Part shown: positions 61,487 through 64,000 of the stretch, piece by piece
Position numbering within the stretch: position 1 is the first letter of the stretch
How the letters are laid out: each line of letters opens with the position of its first letter
NCBI RefSeq assembly: GCF_949987515.2
Contig: NW_027192670.1
Span: 1,426,001 to 1,490,000, forward strand
DNA: 64,000 nt
Source: Delphinus delphis
Lineage: Eukaryota > Chordata > Mammalia > Artiodactyla > Delphinidae
Direction: 5' to 3'
Made by a program: the position numbers and the translations under genes
The notes under the pieces: model-generated
What the model saw: only the letters and a program-made list of their open reading frames with translations
Database searches by the model: none
What the model was told of the DNA's origin: nothing

Positions 61487-64000
61487 TCACACGTACGCAC
61501 CCCTAAAGCGTTGTCGTACCCTCCCCTGGACCCTAAACCGTCCCCGTCCCCTAACCCTAACCCTAGCCCGAACCCTAACCCTAACCCTTCCCCGAAGCCT
61601 GACACTCACCCGTCCCCTAATCCTAACCCGTACGCTAACACTAACCCGCGCCGTCACACGTACGCTCCCCCTAAAGCGTTGTCGTACCCTCCCCTGGACC
61701 CTAAACCATCCCCGTCCCCTAACCCTAACCCTAGCCCGAACCCTAACCCTAATACTTCCCCGAAGCCTGACCCTCACCCGTACCCTAATCCTAACCCGTA
61801 CGCTAACACTAACCGGCGCCCTCACACCTGCAATCCCCCTAAAGCATTGTCGTACCCTCCCCTGGACCCTAAACCGTCCCCGTCCCCTAACCCTAACCCT
61901 AGCCCGAACCCTAACCCTAACCCTTCCCCGAAGCCTGACCCTCACCCGTCCCCTAATCCTAACCCGTACGCTAACACTAACCCCTGCCCTCACACGTACG
62001 CTCCCCCTAAAGCGTTGTCGTACCCTCCCCTGGACCCTAAACCGTCCCCGTCCCCTAACCCTAACCCTAGCCCGAACCCTAACCCTAACACTTCCCCGAA
62101 GCCTGACCCTCACCAGTCCCCTAATCCTAACCCGTACGCTAACACTAACCCGCGCCCTCACACCTACGCTCCCCGTAAAGCGTTGTCGTACCCTCCACTG
62201 GACCCTAAACCGTCCCCGTCCCCTAACCCTAACCCTAGCCCTAACCCTAACCATAAGCCTGCCCCGAAGCCTGACCCTCACCCGTTCCCTAATACTAACC
62301 CGTACGCTAACACTAACCCGCGACGTCACACGTACGCTCCCCCTAAAGCGTTGTCGTACCCTCCCCTGGACCCTAAACCGTCCCCGTCCCCTAACCCTAA
62401 CCCTAGCCCGAACCCTAACCCTAACACTTCCCCGAAGTCTGACCCTCACCCGTCCCCTAATCCTAACCCGTACGCTAACACTAACCCACGCCCTCACACG
62501 TACGGTCCCCCTAAAGCGTTGTCGTACCCTCCCCTGGACCCTAAACCGTCCCCGCTCCCTAACCCTAACCCTAGCCCGAACCGTAACCCTAACCCTTCCC
62601 CGAAGCCTGACCTTCACCCGTCCCCTAATCCTAACCCGTACGCTAACACTAACCCGCGCCCTCACACGTACGCTCCCTCTAAAGCGTTGTCGTACCCTCC
62701 CCTGGACCCTAAACCGTCCCCGTCCCCTAACCCTTACCCTAGCCCGAACCCTAACCCTAACCCTTCCCCGAAGCCTGACCCTCACTCGGCCCCTAATCCT
62801 AACCCGTACGCTAACACTAACCCGCGCCCTCAGATGTACGCTCCCCCTAAAGTGTTGTCGTACCCTCCCCTGGACCCTAAACCGTCCCCGTCCCCGTCCC
62901 CTAACCCTAGCCTGAACCCTAAACCTAACCCTTCCCCAGAGCCTGACCCTCACCCGTCCCATAATCCTAACCCGTATGCTAACACTAACCCGCGCCCTCA
63001 CACGTACGCTCCCCCTAAAGCGTTGTCATACCCTCCCCTGGACCCTAAACCGTCCCTGTCCCCTAAGCCTAACCCTAGCCCGAACCCTAACCCTAACCCT
63101 TCCCCGAAGCCTGACCCTCACCCGTCCTCTAATCCTAACCCGTACGCTAACACTAACCCGCGCCCTTACACATACGCTCCCCCTAAAGCGTTGTTGTACC
63201 CTCCCCTGGACCCTAAACCGGCCCCGTCTCCTAACCCTAACCCTAGCCCGAACCCTAACCCTAACCCTTCCCCGAAGCCTGACCCTCACCCGTCCCCTAA
63301 TCCTAACCCGTACGCTAACACTAACCCGCCCCCTCACACGTACGCTCCCCCTAAAGCGTTGTCGTACACTCTCCTGGACCCTAAACCGTCCCCGTCCCCT
63401 AACCCTAACCCTAGACCGAACCCTAACCCTAACCCTTCCCCGAAGCCTGACCCTCACCCGTCCCCTAATCCTAACCCGTACGCTAACACTAACCCGTGCC
63501 CTCACACCTGCAATCCCCCTAAAGCGTTGTCGTACCCTCCCATGGACCCTAAACCGTCCCCATCCCGTAAACCTAACCCTAGCCCGAACCCTAACCCTAA
63601 CCCTTCCCCGAAGCCTGACCCTCACCGGTCCCCTAATCCTAACCCATACGCTAAGACTAACCCGCGCCCTCACACGTACGCTTCCCCTAAAGCGTTGTCG
63701 TACCCTCCCCTGGACCCTAAACCGGCCCCTTCCCCTAACACTAACCCTAGACCGAAACCTAACCCTAACACTTCCCCGAAGCCTGACCCTCATCCGTCCC
63801 CTAATCCTAACCCGTACGCGAACACTAAACCGCGCTCTCACACGTACGATCCCCCTAAAGCGTTGTCGTACCCTCCCCTGGACCCTAAACCGTCCCCGTC
63901 CCCGTCCCCTAACCCTAGCCCGACCCTAACCCTAACCCTTCCCCGAAGCCTGACCCTCACCCGTCCCCTAATCCTAACCCGTACGCTAACACTAACCAGT
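61487..64000. repeat. Higher-order repeat C, copy C2 (runs to window end)
   Basis: It follows C1 closely to about 63,000. After that the unit order resembles the B repeats (CTTACACATACGC near 63,163; AAACCGGCCCCTTCC near 63,719), so the copy is chimeric near its end. The window cuts the array. Confidence 0.7.

Larger units (their letters stand above)
36750..64000. repeat. 168-bp telomere-like GC-rich satellite array, about 162 copies
   Basis: The unit, read from GCGTTGTCGTACCCTCCCCT, is 168 bp. A typical copy has 83 C, 36 A, 29 T and 20 G (61% GC, strong C skew) and 13 CpG sites. Split in phase from CCCTAACCCTAACCCTAG it gives 28 hexamers; 7 are exactly CCCTAA and 8 more differ at one base. 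The array runs to the window end. Because 168 is divisible by three and the unit has few stops, frames up to 2,141 codons stay open on both strands (Pro/Asn/Ser-rich or Arg/Val-rich); these are not proteins. A GC-rich terminal satellite has been described in whales; whether this is the same family cannot be checked here. Confidence 0.93.

Noticed and set aside
36750..64000. CRISPR-like regular repeats
   Set aside because: There is no repeat-spacer alternation. The whole unit is conserved and the organism is a mammal.
36750..64000. True chromosome-end telomere
   Set aside because: Hexamers are degenerate and locked in a 168-bp unit. The longest pure CCCTAA runs are only two to three repeats.

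Overview
This is non-coding heterochromatic DNA from a mammal, most likely a toothed whale (dolphin, killer whale or a relative). The main evidence is a tandem satellite of 1,578-1,580 bp. From memory of published work, this length matches the common cetacean satellite (about 1,579 bp in killer whale, about 1,760 bp in baleen whales). Cetartiodactyl-type LINE-1 3' ends and a mariner-like palindrome agree with this. I see no intact protein-coding or RNA gene. The very long open frames on the right are artefacts of a repeat whose length is divisible by three.

Layout: (1) 1-26,055, sixteen full copies and one partial copy of the 1.58-kb satellite, highly similar to each other. (2) 26,056-35,612, an island of older DNA: a decayed satellite piece, a LINE-1 3' fragment, an unrecognised GC-rich stretch, a broken class I endogenous retrovirus (RT with YADD, RNase H, env TM, LTR-like end), then two full and two partial diverged satellite copies of a longer form (1.73-1.75 kb). 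(3) 35,613-36,749, a partial copy of the young 1.58-kb type. (4) 36,750-64,000, about 162 copies of a GC-rich, C-skewed 168-bp satellite made of 28 degenerate telomeric hexamers (CCCTAA) in one phase and arranged in several higher-order repeats.

The old copies suggest how the 1.58-kb satellite arose. About half of the monomer is derived from the 3' end of a LINE-1, and a 72-bp palindrome resembling a mariner MITE lies inside that part. The long-form copies still carry the LINE-1 3' terminus and A-rich tail. A deletion of about 168 bp then gave the 1.58-kb form that spread. The palindrome is kept near-perfect, with matched changes in both arms, which points to arm-to-arm conversion or selection on the hairpin. 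The 168-bp satellite appears to have come from amplification of a decayed telomere tract. Its C-rich strand runs left to right, opposite to what a chromosome end to the right of the window would show.

Family names (common cetacean satellite, mariner MITE, LINE-1, class I ERV) come from recall of consensus sequences and not from a database search. Repeat periods, offsets and base counts were read directly from the window.
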